The notes: generated by a model from the sequence alone, not told the origin. A stretch of DNA of 64,000 bases from Nocardia flavorosea NBRC 108225 (GCF_001613385.1 NZ_BDCG01000017.1:62001-126000); one strand, 5' to 3'; shown: positions 42,149-51,764, counted from the stretch's first letter. Numbers and translations are program-made.

Positions 42149-43666
42149 ATGACCTCGCAGTTCAGGAGTGTCGATCGCCCACACCCGCCGGTGAAGCGGG
42201 CACTGCACGATCTGGCCGCGTATCTGAGCATGCCCACGACCTACCCCGACGGCGAGGCGACGATCACCGGTATCAGCCAGGATTCGCGGCTGGTCTCGGC
42301 CGGTGAGGTGTACGCGGCGCTGCCCGGGGCGAACCATCACGGCGCCGATTTCGCCGGTGAGGCGGCCGCACGCGGCGCCATCGCGGCGATCAGCGACCGG
42401 CCCTGCGCGGACCTCCCGACCTTCGTGGTCACCGACCCGCGGCGCATACTGGGCCCGCTCGCCTCCTGGCTCTACGGCGAACCGTCCCGGCACCTCGACG
42501 TCTTCGGCGTTACGGGAACCAATGGAAAGACCAGCACGAGCTACCTGCTCAGCGCCGGCCTGAGCGGAGCAAGCATAGAGAACGGGCTGATCAGCGGTAT
42601 CACCATCCGCGGACCGCAGGGCGCGCACCCGGCGGTACGGACCACTCCGGAGGCCGGAGAACTGCAACGCACACTGGCGGCGTTGCGCGCCCACGGCGCC
42701 GACGCTGTCGCGATGGAGGTGTCCAGTCATGCGCTGGCACAGTATCGGGTCGAGGGGACCCGTTTCCGTGTCGGTATCTTCACCAACCTGAGCGCCGACC
42801 ACCTCGACTTCCACCGCGACCTCGACGACTACTTCTCGGCGAAGGCCGCGCTGTTCTCGCCCGAGCGCAGCGATTGCGCTGTCGTCTCGATCGACGACGA
42901 ATACGGCAAACGCCTCACAGCCACATTGAACATCCCGTACTGCACCTTCTCGACACAGACCCCGGCCGCCGACTTCTACGCCGACCGTATCCGTGCCGAC
43001 GAGCACGGCACCTCGTTCGTCCTACACGCGCCCGGTCGCCGCGCCACGGTCGAGCTGAAACTGCTGGGCGCACACCAGGCCGATAACGCGCTCGGCGCGA
43101 TCGCCGCACTCACACAGAGGGGAACAGATCTCGACGCGGCCATCGGGGGCATGGAAAGCCTGGACTGCGTACCCGGCCGTATGCAGCGGATCGACGCCGG
43201 GCAGCCCTTCCTCGCATTCGTCGATTACATGCACAATCCGGCGGGCCAGAAGCGGCAATTCCCCTACCTCCGATCCTTGACCACGGGCAAGGTCATCGTC
43301 GTCATCGGCGCCACGGGCGAACGCGACCCGGGGAAACGCCGACCGCTGGGGATGACGGCGGGCCTGTTCGCCGACACCGTCGTCGTCACCGACGAAAGCC
43401 CTTTCGCCGAGAACGCCGCCGCACTCCGCCGCGATATCGCCGCCGGGGCCCGCACCGCCCGCCACGCCGAAGTCATCGTCCAACCCGGCCGCGCCGACGC
43501 GATCGCCCTGGCCACCACACTCGCTCGACCCGGTGATGTCGTAGTCGTCGCCGGCCGAGGACACGACCCCGTACAAACATTCGGCGACACAACCCATGCA
43601 TTCGACGACCGGGACGAATTACGCCGCGCGATACAACAGCACCCGGCCCTCCAACGACTGCGATAG
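42149..43666 (+). CDS. MurE-like Mur ligase with altered active-site motifs
   Basis: A 505-residue Mur ligase in the MurE group: N-terminal UDP-MurNAc-binding-like domain (GISQDSRLVSAGEVYAALPG), ATP loop GVTGTNGKTSTSYLL near residue 122, MEVSSHALAQYRV, TNLSADHLDFHRDLDDYFSA, and a C-terminal domain (VIGATGERDPGKRRPLG). Two usual MurE motifs are changed: DYAHTPD is DYMHNPAGQ, and the DNPR amino-acid-specificity motif is DESPFAEN. So it is unlikely to add meso-diaminopimelate in the standard way and may link another amino acid or another carrier. It is a lone gene away from a division cluster. ATG 42149 chosen. Confidence 0.82.
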   Translation: MTSQFRSVDRPHPPVKRALHDLAAYLSMPTTYPDGEATITGISQDSRLVSAGEVYAALPGANHHGADFAGEAAARGAIAAISDRPCADLPTFVVTDPRRILGPLASWLYGEPSRHLDVFGVTGTNGKTSTSYLLSAGLSGASIENGLISGITIRGPQGAHPAVRTTPEAGELQRTLAALRAHGADAVAMEVSSHALAQYRVEGTRFRVGIFTNLSADHLDFHRDLDDYFSAKAALFSPERSDCAVVSIDDEYGKRLTATLNIPYCTFSTQTPAADFYADRIRADEHGTSFVLHAPGRRATVELKLLGAHQADNALGAIAALTQRGTDLDAAIGGMESLDCVPGRMQRIDAGQPFLAFVDYMHNPAGQKRQFPYLRSLTTGKVIVVIGATGERDPGKRRPLGMTAGLFADTVVVTDESPFAENAAALRRDIAAGARTARHAEVIVQPGRADAIALATTLARPGDVVVVAGRGHDPVQTFGDTTHAFDDRDELRRAIQQHPALQRLR

Positions 43667-43796
43667 GTCACGCCGGATTACCGCCGCCGGGTACTCCGAC
43701 ACCGCGCCCGGGGCCGCCGCTCACGGCTACCATGCGCCCGGCAGGTGGAGTCCGCGCCGAGGCCGGATCCGGTGTCGGTTCGAAGTCCGGGGCGGG

Positions 43797-44654
43797 TCAG
43801 GCGCCCTGCCCCTGTCCGCGGGGCCGCCATCGGCCGAAGCCGCCTTCGGTATTGATGATCTGCCCGGTGATCCAGGCCGCCTCATCGGTTGCCAGCCATG
43901 CGATCAGTCGGGCCGGGTCTTCGGGACGTCCGTACCGGCCGAACGGGAACATGGGCTCGACCAGCTGCCACATCTCCGCGGTGAGATAGCCGGTATCGAC
44001 CGGGCCGGGGTTCACCGTGTTCACCCGGATGCCCCGATCGGCGAGTTGGTCGGCCAACGTAGTCGTCACCCCGGCCAGCGCCGCCTTCGCGGCCGCGTAC
44101 GCGACTTCGCCCGGTAACGGACCGAGTGCCTGCCCGGAGGTCATGAACACCACCGACCCGCCCGGCCTGCCGTCGTGCTGACCGGCGAATGCCTGGGCCA
44201 GCAGGATCGAGGACCGGGCGTCTATGGCCCAGTGCCGGTCCAGTTCCTGGGCGGTGATCTCGCCGAGCGCACCGTCTTCCCCGGTCAACGCATGGTTGCA
44301 GACCAGCACGTCGATATGACCGGCGGCGTTGACAGCGGCGTTCATCAGCCGTTCGGGTTCGGCGGGGTCAGCGAGGTCACCGCCCAGTTCGACCACGGAA
44401 GCTTCCGGCAGTGCGTGCCGGCGCACCCCGCCAACGACAGTGTTCAGATCATCGGCACCCCACTCCTGTTGCCGATCGTGCGGCCGGAAGTGGTGCAGTA
44501 CGAGGTTCGCACCGTAGGACGCCATGGTGCACGCAATGGCGAAGCCTATTCCGGCCCGTCTGCTCGCCCCCGTTACCAGCACGGATCTGTTCCGGAGGGG
44601 GAACGGTTCACGCCCCACCGCCTGCCCCGTCCCGCCGGGGAATTCTGTTGTCAT
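43797..44654 (-). CDS. SDR family oxidoreductase
   Basis: A 285-residue SDR with the unusual long cofactor loop TGASRRAGIG (residues 28-37), CNHALT in place of NNAG, Ser in FMTSGQ, Tyr186-xxx-Lys190 in YAAAKAA, and TGQIINTEGG at the end. The TGASRxxGIG spacing is seen in a small SDR group related to antibiotic and 3-ketoacyl reductases. Its ATG overlaps the stop of the EamA transporter gene by four bases, so they are one operon. Confidence 0.88.
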   Translation of the reverse strand: MTTEFPGGTGQAVGREPFPLRNRSVLVTGASRRAGIGFAIACTMASYGANLVLHHFRPHDRQQEWGADDLNTVVGGVRRHALPEASVVELGGDLADPAEPERLMNAAVNAAGHIDVLVCNHALTGEDGALGEITAQELDRHWAIDARSSILLAQAFAGQHDGRPGGSVVFMTSGQALGPLPGEVAYAAAKAALAGVTTTLADQLADRGIRVNTVNPGPVDTGYLTAEMWQLVEPMFPFGRYGRPEDPARLIAWLATDEAAWITGQIINTEGGFGRWRPRGQGQGA

Positions 44655-45649
44655 CGCTCACTCCTTCCCGAGCGGTTCGCCTCGTCGTATCGCGTTTCCC
44701 GGCCGGTTGTTCGCACGGTGTCGGTGCTTGTGGCGACGAGATCGGATCGGGTCCGGCAGGCTTGCCTGCGACCGACAACGATTCCGATCACGACGAGTAC
44801 GGCGCCGGTCAACTGGTACCACGTCGGGTTCTCGCCGAGTAGAAGTGCACCGAGCCCCACACCGATCACCGGGGTCAAGTAGGTGACGGTGGAAGCGAAG
44901 GGGGCTCCCCACCCTGCGACGATATTGGTATTCCAGATGTAGGCGAGGCCGGTTCCGAACACCCCGAGCGCGACCGTGCTCGCGACAACGGCAGGCGTCA
45001 GGGCCACCGAGTGTGCGTCGACGAGTGGGGTCATCGCCAGCAGCAAGGCTGCCCCGACGCCGACCTGGACCGCTGCCACCGAGACGGCGGGGAGGCCGAG
45101 CGGCGAGACGAACCGGCGGAGGTAGACGAATGCAATGCCGTAGCAGGCGGTCGCGATCAGGCAGGCCAACTGAGCAGCCGAACCGCCTACCGCCCGTGTT
45201 CCGTCGAGCTGTCCCGGAAGGAGCACGACCAGCACTCCCGTCAGGCCGAGGCAGAGACCGGAAAGCTGTTCTGGGCGCGGACGTTCGGCGCGCAGCGCCA
45301 CCAGCGTGACACATAGCGTCATCAACGGTGTGGTCGCGTTGTAGATGCTCGACAGCCCGGAATCTATACGCTGGCCGGCCCAGGCGAACAACGTGAACGG
45401 CACAACACACAGGAACAGCGAGACGACGCCGATATGTCCCCAGGCCCGTATCGACGCCGGCAGCCGGATTCGGAGAGTCACGACGATCACCGCCAGCGCG
45501 ATACCGCCGAAAACCATCCGGGCAGTCGCGACCTGGAAGGGGGACAACCCGTCGAGACCGACCTTCATCAGTAGAAAGCTCGATCCCCATGCCACGGACA
45601 AGGCGACGAACTGCAGCGGCAGCAGGCGTGAGCGCGGTGGGTCGGACAA
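44651..45649 (-). CDS. EamA/DMT family transporter
   Basis: A 332-residue inner-membrane permease with about ten hydrophobic segments in two EamA repeats (SVAWGSSFLLMKVGLDGLSP; TYLTPVIGVGLGALLLGE). Such proteins export small metabolites. The C-terminal 40 residues are hydrophilic and charged. The start is TTG 45649, supported by a perfect AAGGAGG seven bases upstream. Paired with the SDR at 43797; substrate unknown. Confidence 0.9.
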   Translation of the reverse strand: MSDPPRSRLLPLQFVALSVAWGSSFLLMKVGLDGLSPFQVATARMVFGGIALAVIVVTLRIRLPASIRAWGHIGVVSLFLCVVPFTLFAWAGQRIDSGLSSIYNATTPLMTLCVTLVALRAERPRPEQLSGLCLGLTGVLVVLLPGQLDGTRAVGGSAAQLACLIATACYGIAFVYLRRFVSPLGLPAVSVAAVQVGVGAALLLAMTPLVDAHSVALTPAVVASTVALGVFGTGLAYIWNTNIVAGWGAPFASTVTYLTPVIGVGLGALLLGENPTWYQLTGAVLVVIGIVVGRRQACRTRSDLVATSTDTVRTTGRETRYDEANRSGRSER

Positions 45650-45751
45650 CCGCGGACCTCCTTTCGACGAGTGGTAGCAGGCGATTACGCCACCATCGAT
45701 TTCAACTCGGAGCGGCGTGAGGTTCCGGCGGGAAACGGACGTAACGTTCGA

Positions 45752-46180
45752 GAGTTACCGTGGCGCGGCCCGGCCTATGGGATCGCGCCGGAGCACGCCG
45801 CAGCCGCGGCGGAACGGGTCACCGTCAAACCCGACGCCCGCCAGGTGAACGCGACGGAACACCACATCGCGAAAGCGGTGACCAAACTCGCCGAACTGGG
45901 CCTGGTGGATTCCCACGGCGGCCGCACCGGGGGCATCTTCCTCACCGATCACGGGCGCACGGCCACCGTCGGCCAGATCGTGCGCGGCCTGGAAGGGCGC
46001 GGCGAGGTCGTGGAGTGCGTGGGCGCCAACCCTTGCCCGCCGGCCGCAGCGTGCCGGTTACGGCATATGCTGGCCGACGCCCAGGAGAGTTTCTACCGGG
46101 ATCTGGACCGGTACACCCTCGACGATCTTGTCGACAGCCGAACCGTAGGAATCAGTTCCACCGAAAATCGAATCACACTC
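45752..46180 (+). pseudogene. NsrR-like Rrf2 regulator remnant
   Basis: Reads NATEHHIAKAVTKLAELGLV, DSHGGRTGGIFLTDHGRTA, VGQIVRGLEGRGEVVECVGA and the iron-sulfur cluster region NPCPPAAACRLRHMLADAQE with its three cysteines. This is the nitric-oxide sensor NsrR, but the first 25-30 residues (MxLTxFTDxxLR) are not recognisable and no good start is left; the frame then runs on into the Hmp remnant. NsrR normally represses hmp, which is what follows. Confidence 0.72.
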
Positions 46181-46189
46181 TTTCCCGGG

Positions 46190-46480
46190 ACGTTCCACCG
46201 CTCACCTCGATCTGCTCACCGGCCTGTTCGACCGCAGCAATCAGGCGCAGGGCGGGCAACAGCGGGCGCTGGCCGCATCGATAGCCACCTTCGCCACCCA
46301 TCTGGTGGATCCGGCACTGCCACATCCGCGGGAGATGCTCGCACCATCCTCGAGCTCTGGGACGAACAGCCCACCGGCGACGGCCGGGCCGGCACGCTCA
46401 CCTTAGCCGACCTCGAACTACCCACTGACGCCAATTACTACCTGTGCGGCGGCGAGGGATTCCTACGGCACGAAACCATC
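46190..46480 (+). pseudogene. Remnant of flavohaemoprotein Hmp (nitric oxide dioxygenase), internally deleted
   Basis: One frame at 46200-46330 reads HLDLLTGLFDRSNQAQGGQQ and RALAASIATFATHLVDP, part of the globin domain; another frame at 46343-46470 reads TILELWDEQPTGDGRAGTLT, LADLELPTDANYYLCGGEGF, the end of the FAD/NAD reductase domain. About 250 residues between them, the heme-proximal part and the C-terminal FGPDLW are missing. With the adjoining NsrR fragment this is the scar of a nitric-oxide detoxification operon. Confidence 0.7.
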
Positions 46481-46530
46481 GCCGATCTGCCGGATCGCGA
46501 TACCGGCGATAAAAACTGCGCCGGAGTAGG

Positions 46531-47160
46531 TCAAGGTATCGGCGGCGCGGGATCGGGGCGTAACGCGGCCAGGGCGAGACGGGCGTAGCGCCGCCACACC
46601 TGCGGGTCGCGGATATCGAGCTCGATGAGCGCGCGGGCTACACCGGACACCAGGATCTGCACATCCATCCCGGTGGCGTCCGCGCGCAGGCTGCCCTGCC
46701 TGCGTCCCAGCGTCAGCAGCTCTTCGAGCCGATCCCCCAGCCGCTGGTCGAGTCCTTCGAAACCGCTGAGCACCTCGACCATCAACCGGTCCTGGGCCAG
46801 GCGGGCGGTCACTTGTTCCAGTAGGTCCTCGAGCGCGTGGTAGGCGTCGTCGTGCGCCGCCGCGACGGCGGTGGCGGCGAGTTCGTGGAACCACTCGATA
46901 TGTTGCTGTGCCAGCGCCCGCACCAGATCGGCTTTGGTCGGGTAGCTGCGGTAGACCGTGGCCTTGCCGACGCCGGCCCGGGCCGCGACCTGCGGAATGG
47001 TGGCGCCGATCCCGTGCTCGGTGAACACTTCCCGGGCCGCGGCCAGCACCCGTTCGTGGTTCAGCCGGGCATCCGCCCGGCGACCCGCCCAGTTCTGTGC
47101 GTCATCGTTGTGCGCGTCGTCGCGCGTGGTGTCCGGCTGCGCTGCCGTCCGACCGGTCAT
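46531..47160 (-). CDS. TetR-family regulator of the adjacent MmpL transporter
   Basis: A 209-residue regulator: ARLNHERVLAAAREVFTEHG and the helix-turn-helix QVAARAGVGKATVYRSYPTK, then a helical ligand domain. ATG 47160 has GGAGG seven bases upstream. It is divergent from the MmpL gene at 47336, and two inverted repeats lie between, so it very likely represses that transporter and itself. Confidence 0.9.
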   Translation of the reverse strand: MTGRTAAQPDTTRDDAHNDDAQNWAGRRADARLNHERVLAAAREVFTEHGIGATIPQVAARAGVGKATVYRSYPTKADLVRALAQQHIEWFHELAATAVAAAHDDAYHALEDLLEQVTARLAQDRLMVEVLSGFEGLDQRLGDRLEELLTLGRRQGSLRADATGMDVQILVSGVARALIELDIRDPQVWRRYARLALAALRPDPAPPIP

Positions 47161-47255
47161 GGTGTCGCCTCCACGAAATCCGCTCCATCCTGCCGGATCG
47201 AGACGCACGTCTCATCCCGGGAGCAGGGTGAGTTGCTCCACAACTTCCTCGGCGA

Positions 47256-47275
47256 AGTGGACCCTCGGGTCCACT
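47256..47275. promoter_or_regulatory. Perfect 20-bp inverted repeat operator
   Basis: AGTGGACCC-TC-GGGTCCACT: nine-base arms with a two-base centre, in the TetR/MmpL divergent promoter. It shares the GGACC/GGTCC core with the second repeat at 47298. Confidence 0.75.
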
Positions 47276-47297
47276 CGCTTCTACCCTGAGCATAACC

Positions 47298-47311
47298 GGA
47301 CCACAAGGTCC
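47298..47311. promoter_or_regulatory. Second GGACC-N4-GGTCC inverted repeat
   Basis: GGACC (47298-47302), ACAA, GGTCC (47307-47311), 25 bases before the MmpL start. Probably a second half of the same TetR operator region. Confidence 0.6.
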
Positions 47312-47335
47312 ACATAATCGCTCGGAGGAAAGCGC

Positions 47336-49591
47336 ATGGCGTGGCAGTTGTTCCGGCTCGGCCGCTGGTCGTTCGTGCACCGCAGGGCGGTGGCGGCGAT
47401 CTGGGTGGTGCTGCTGGCCGTTCTGGCGGTCGGAGCGGCGACATTATCAGGCAAGACCAGCGATAAATTCGAACTGCCCGGTATCGAATCCACCCAGGCC
47501 TTCGAGCTCATCGAACAGCGCAGCCCGCAAGCTTCCCCGGACGGTGCGACCGCGCGCGTGGTGTTCGAGGCACCCGCGGGCCGGTCACTCACCGAACCGG
47601 CGTACAACTCGGCGGTCGCCACGGCACTGCGCGAACTGTCGACCGAGAACGTGCAATCGGTGGCCGACCCCTTCACCGGCGGTACCCTCTCCCCCGACGG
47701 CCGGGTCGGCTACGCCGCGGTGACCTACAGCAAAACCGCCAACGAACTCGCCGACACCGACCGATCGGCGCTGGAAACCGCCGCCCACAATGCGGAAGAC
47801 GCCGGCCTGGACGTCGCCATCGGTGGTGACGCGCTGACCGAATTCGAAATGCCCCTGGCCGAGGTGGTCGGTATCGCCGTCGCGCTGCTGGTACTCGCGA
47901 TCACCTTCGGATCGCTGGTGGCCGCGGGCATGCCGCTGCTCACCGCGCTCGTCGGCGTCGGTATCGGGATGCTCGCCATCACCACCCTCACCGGATTCGT
48001 CGAACTCGGTTCCACGACGCCCGCTCTGGGCACCATGCTCGGCCTCGCGGTCGGGATCGATTACGCCCTGTTCATCATGTCCCGCTACCAGAGCGAGGTC
48101 CGCGCCGGTCGTTCGCTCGAGGAAGCGGCCGGCCGGTCGGTCGGCACCGCGGGCTCGGCGGTGGTCTTCGCGGGTGCCACGGTCATCATCGCCCTGGTGG
48201 GACTCGCGGTGTGCAATATCGGGTTCTTGACTCAGATGGGCCTGGCCGGCGCGTTCACCGTCGCGATCGCGGTATTCATCTCGCTCACTCTGCTCCCGGC
48301 CATCCTCGGCTTCGCCGGCGACAAGGTCATGAAGGGCAAGCCGCGCTATCTGAAGCAGCAGACCGGCGAAACGGAATACCGGACGCACGGCCGCCGCTGG
48401 GTGGAAGGTATCGCCCGGCACAAAGGGCTCGCCCTCGCAGGCGGTATCGCCGTCGCCGCGGTGGCCGCGCTCCCGATGGCCTCCATGCAGCTCGCGCTGC
48501 CCGACGATTCCAGCAAACCCGCCGGCAGCGATGCCCGCATCGCCTACGACCTGATCTCGGAGAACTTCGGTGCCGGGGCCAACGGCCCGCTCGTCGTGGT
48601 CGTCGACACCGCGAATGCGCCCGATCCCGCGGCGGCCGTGCAAACGGTCACCGAGGACCTGCAGAGCATGGCCGCCGAGGCGGACTCCGATATCGCCACC
48701 GTCGTCCCGGCAGTCACCAGCGATACCCCCCAGGCCCGTCAGATATTCGCCCAGCAGCTCGAAACGGTCGGGTTCGCCACCATCACCGTGGTCCCGGCTT
48801 CCGGACCGTCGGATCAGGCCACCAAGGACCTGGTCGCCGATATCCGCACCACAGTCGCCGATCTACCGGCCGACACCGGCGCCCGCGCCCTGGTCACCGG
48901 CCAGACCGCGGTCGGCGTCGATATCGCCGGCAAACTGACCGAGGTGTTCCCGATCTACCTCGCCGTGGTGGTGGGTCTGGCGATCTTCCTGCTGATCGCG
49001 GTGTTCCGCTCGATCTGGGTACCGGTCAAGGCCGCACTGGGCTTCCTGCTCTCGGTCGGTGTCGCGCTCGGTGCCACGGTCGCGGTCTTCCAATGGGGCT
49101 GGCTGAACGAACTCGTCGGCCTGGACACCACCAGTCCGGTGCTGTTCATCCTGCCCATCCTGCTCACCGGAATCCTGTTCGGGCTCGCGATGGACTACGA
49201 GGTCTTCCTCGTCACCCGGATGCGTGAGGCCTACGTCCACGGGACCCCCGCGCGGCAGGCGGTGATCGACGGGTTCGCCCACAGTGCCCGCGTGGTCGTC
49301 GCCGCCGCGATCATCATGATCGGAGTCTTCGCCGGATTCGCGCTCGTCGACGATGTGATCCTGAAATCCATCGGATTCGCCCTCGCGGTGGGCGTCCTGG
49401 CCGATGCGTTCCTGGTCCGCATGCTCATCGTGCCCGCGGTCATGCTGATCGTGGGCGAGCGGATCTGGTGGATGCCGAAATGGCTGTCCCCGCTCGTACC
49501 CGCCTTCGATATCGAAGGCGAAGGACTCGCCAGGCGGCTCGATACCGAGCGTGCGGAGCCCCTCGAGGAACGAGTGCTCACCGGGAGCTGA
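47336..49591 (+). CDS. MmpL/RND-family membrane transporter
   Basis: A 751-residue inner-membrane RND protein with two MMPL domains and about 12 transmembrane segments. Signatures are GLAVGIDYALFIMSRYQSEV in TM4 and GLAMDYEVFLVTRMREAY in TM10, with the proton-relay Asp-Tyr pairs; large periplasmic loops follow TM1 (KFELPGIESTQAFELIEQRS) and TM7. Such proteins export lipids or drugs using the proton gradient. ATG 47336 has GGAGGAAAG upstream. Controlled, by position, by the divergent TetR gene. Shorter than most mycobacterial MmpL, closer to the DrrB/ActII-3-like group. Confidence 0.93.
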   Translation: MAWQLFRLGRWSFVHRRAVAAIWVVLLAVLAVGAATLSGKTSDKFELPGIESTQAFELIEQRSPQASPDGATARVVFEAPAGRSLTEPAYNSAVATALRELSTENVQSVADPFTGGTLSPDGRVGYAAVTYSKTANELADTDRSALETAAHNAEDAGLDVAIGGDALTEFEMPLAEVVGIAVALLVLAITFGSLVAAGMPLLTALVGVGIGMLAITTLTGFVELGSTTPALGTMLGLAVGIDYALFIMSRYQSEVRAGRSLEEAAGRSVGTAGSAVVFAGATVIIALVGLAVCNIGFLTQMGLAGAFTVAIAVFISLTLLPAILGFAGDKVMKGKPRYLKQQTGETEYRTHGRRWVEGIARHKGLALAGGIAVAAVAALPMASMQLALPDDSSKPAGSDARIAYDLISENFGAGANGPLVVVVDTANAPDPAAAVQTVTEDLQSMAAEADSDIATVVPAVTSDTPQARQIFAQQLETVGFATITVVPASGPSDQATKDLVADIRTTVADLPADTGARALVTGQTAVGVDIAGKLTEVFPIYLAVVVGLAIFLLIAVFRSIWVPVKAALGFLLSVGVALGATVAVFQWGWLNELVGLDTTSPVLFILPILLTGILFGLAMDYEVFLVTRMREAYVHGTPARQAVIDGFAHSARVVVAAAIIMIGVFAGFALVDDVILKSIGFALAVGVLADAFLVRMLIVPAVMLIVGERIWWMPKWLSPLVPAFDIEGEGLARRLDTERAEPLEERVLTGS

Positions 49592-49795
49592 GCGGGTAGC
49601 CACGCGGCCCGTGTATCCGAACCGCAATCTCCTCATGGTGTAGGCGAGGTGGTCGCGGGTACGCGGGCCGGCGTGAGTACTGCGAGGACGAGACCGGACG
49701 GCACAGTCATCCGGAAGGCCCGTCGCCCGGGCCGCGTGTCCGCATGGTGGATAACGGTCCTGTCGGCCACTGCCCTGGTGTGATTCGATCGGGTC

Positions 49796-50254
49796 ATGAC
49801 AGACAGCAATGCGGAATCGCGCATCGTATCGGCGAGTCGTGAGATCGCGGCACCGGCACACGAGATCTTCGAATTGATCGCCGACCCGGCACAGCAGTCA
49901 CGGTGGGACGGTAACGACAATCTGGCCGAAGCCCCCACCGGGCAGCGTGTCTCGCGGGCAGGCGAGGTGTTCACCATGACGCTGACGACCGGCGCGGTGC
50001 GCCACAATCGAGTGGTCGAATTCGAGGAGGGCAGCCGTATCGCCTGGCTGCCTGCGGAACCCGACCGTCAGCCACCGGGGCACCTGTGGCGCTGGGAGGT
50101 CGAGCCCATGAGCGAGGCGCGCAGCCGGGTGACCCATACCTACGACTGGTCGCAATTGAGTGATCCGAAACGCCTCGAACGAGCCCGGGCCACGACGACC
50201 GGCAAGTTGATGGCATCTCTCGACAACCTCGCCCGGCTCGCCGAGGAACACTGA
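49796..50254 (+). CDS. SRPBCC (START-like/polyketide cyclase) family protein
   Basis: A 152-residue helix-grip protein: SASREIAAPAHEIFELIADP at the start and VTHTYDWSQLSDPKRLERAR near the end. These bind hydrophobic ligands or serve as stress-related proteins. No catalytic signature. Convergent with the FAD monooxygenase gene. Confidence 0.85.
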   Translation: MTDSNAESRIVSASREIAAPAHEIFELIADPAQQSRWDGNDNLAEAPTGQRVSRAGEVFTMTLTTGAVRHNRVVEFEEGSRIAWLPAEPDRQPPGHLWRWEVEPMSEARSRVTHTYDWSQLSDPKRLERARATTTGKLMASLDNLARLAEEH

Positions 50255-50330
50255 AGCAGCACCGGAATTCTGCCGTCGGCACCGGGCGGTCGCCGCAGAG
50301 GTTCCGGACCCGGCGAGTGGATTTCCGGTA

Positions 50331-51386
50331 TCACCCTGCCGCTGCCGTGCTGCGCATCCGGCGGGCCACCCGGTCCCGCTCCTGCGTTATCGCGCGGCGG
50401 CGTTCCGACATGGCCTCGGCGGGCGACTCCCCCGCGGTGATCGCCCGGTACACGGCCACCACATCCTCGATCCCCTCCCGGGCGCCGACGCCTGCCGCGG
50501 GGGTGATCGCGTGGTCGGCGTCACCGACAAGCACCACCGGAGACGCGGGTGGCAGCGCCGGCCCGAGTGGGACATTGCGGGCGTTGGAAACATGTACCCG
50601 GCCGGTCGCGGCCACCAGTTCCGCGGTCAGCTCCCGGACCGGTCCAGGAGCTGCCGTTACGACGGCTTCGGCCCATTCGCCGACAGGCCGCACTCCGGTC
50701 TCCGCATCCGGTAGCGGCGCCCGGGTGATCCGCAGGAACCACAGGGCCGCGGCAGTCCCCGGCCGCCAGATATGCCCGACAGTGGCTGCCGGCCGGGAAC
50801 TCGAACCGGCCGCGGCGTCGAAGTGCAGGACGGAGGGGGTGGTCGGGCAGTGCACCGCATGCTCTGTCATGCCGTACACGACCACATCGCCCGCATATTC
50901 CGTGGACCGGTGCGGTTCGATACCGGCACGCGCCACCGAATCGATACCGTCGGCCCCGATAACCAGGTCCCGGGTCGTCACCGTACGGCCACCGATCCGG
51001 AGCACGGTGCCGACTGCGGGATCGACCCGGACCTCGGTGACCGGGTCGCCGTAGCGGATTTCGGCGCCGGACTCGAATGCGTACCGATTCAGCACGGCCA
51101 TAAGATCGCCGCGCAGCCAGAACCGGTGCCCCTCACTGGGGCGTCGCCGGGTGACACCGTCGTCCGGGGTGTACCGCAGTTCGTCGAGCGGGTACGACGC
51201 GGCATGGAGTTCCTGCTCCGGCACGCCGAGTTCGATCAGGCCGCGATGCCCGCGACCGTCGAGGATCAGGAAAGCTCCGCCCCCTTCCCCGCGGCGCTGT
51301 TCGTAGACGGTGACCGGGCGGCCGGATCCGGCCAGCGCACCGGCCGATGCGGTTCCGGCGATTCCCCCGCCGAGGACAGTGACCAT
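50331..51386 (-). CDS. FAD-dependent aromatic-ring-type monooxygenase
   Basis: A 351-residue class A flavoprotein hydroxylase. VTVLGGGIAGTASAGALAGS is the FAD GxGxxG motif, DLVIGADGIDSVAR the DG motif, and VVLVGDADHAITPAAGVGA the GD motif; these three define the PHBH-like fold. It would hydroxylate an aromatic or polyene substrate with NAD(P)H and O2. Slightly short for the family. ATG 51386 has GGAAGGA upstream. Confidence 0.9.
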   Translation of the reverse strand: MVTVLGGGIAGTASAGALAGSGRPVTVYEQRRGEGGGAFLILDGRGHRGLIELGVPEQELHAASYPLDELRYTPDDGVTRRRPSEGHRFWLRGDLMAVLNRYAFESGAEIRYGDPVTEVRVDPAVGTVLRIGGRTVTTRDLVIGADGIDSVARAGIEPHRSTEYAGDVVVYGMTEHAVHCPTTPSVLHFDAAAGSSSRPAATVGHIWRPGTAAALWFLRITRAPLPDAETGVRPVGEWAEAVVTAAPGPVRELTAELVAATGRVHVSNARNVPLGPALPPASPVVLVGDADHAITPAAGVGAREGIEDVVAVYRAITAGESPAEAMSERRRAITQERDRVARRMRSTAAAG

Positions 51387-51764
51387 CGGAGATCCTTCCG
51401 TTGTGGTGCGCGGCCTGCCGCCGGTGCCGCACCCTAACCGACGCCGCCCGACACGCCGCTACTCAGCCGCGACCCGCGTGTGTTCCGAACGTCACATGGC
51501 CGAGGCGAACTCCGCACCGACGGCATCGACAGCACGCAGTCCGGCCCGGTCGAGCCGTCGGAAAGTGTCTGTACCGACAACCGGCGGAATGCCGGAAATA
51601 GGTATGTATCGGGCTGTTCGACCGACGCGGTCCGGGCGGGACCGGCAGATGCTGGAAGCTGTCCACCAGTATCCGAACACCGAGGCTCGAAGATGCGATA
51701 TCGACGTTCTGACCCGTGTCGAGACAACTGCGAAAACACTGCGGAATGCAGGCCGGACGCCCTG
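51387..51764. other. 378-bp region without a recognised gene
   Basis: Open frames run through on both strands, including one continuous with the DUF35 gene at 51765, but none shows family motifs or a start signal. It holds the promoters of the FAD monooxygenase (minus) and probably of the DUF35 gene (plus). Confidence 0.5.

Noticed and set aside
41099..43006. 635-codon open frame on the minus strand
   Set aside because: Antisense to the amidohydrolase and MurE-like genes, which have clear motifs; codon pattern is a shadow.
45731..45760. GTAAC/GTTAC repeat before the NsrR remnant
   Set aside because: Five-base arms with an eight-base spacer are too weak to call an NsrR site, and the gene itself is broken.
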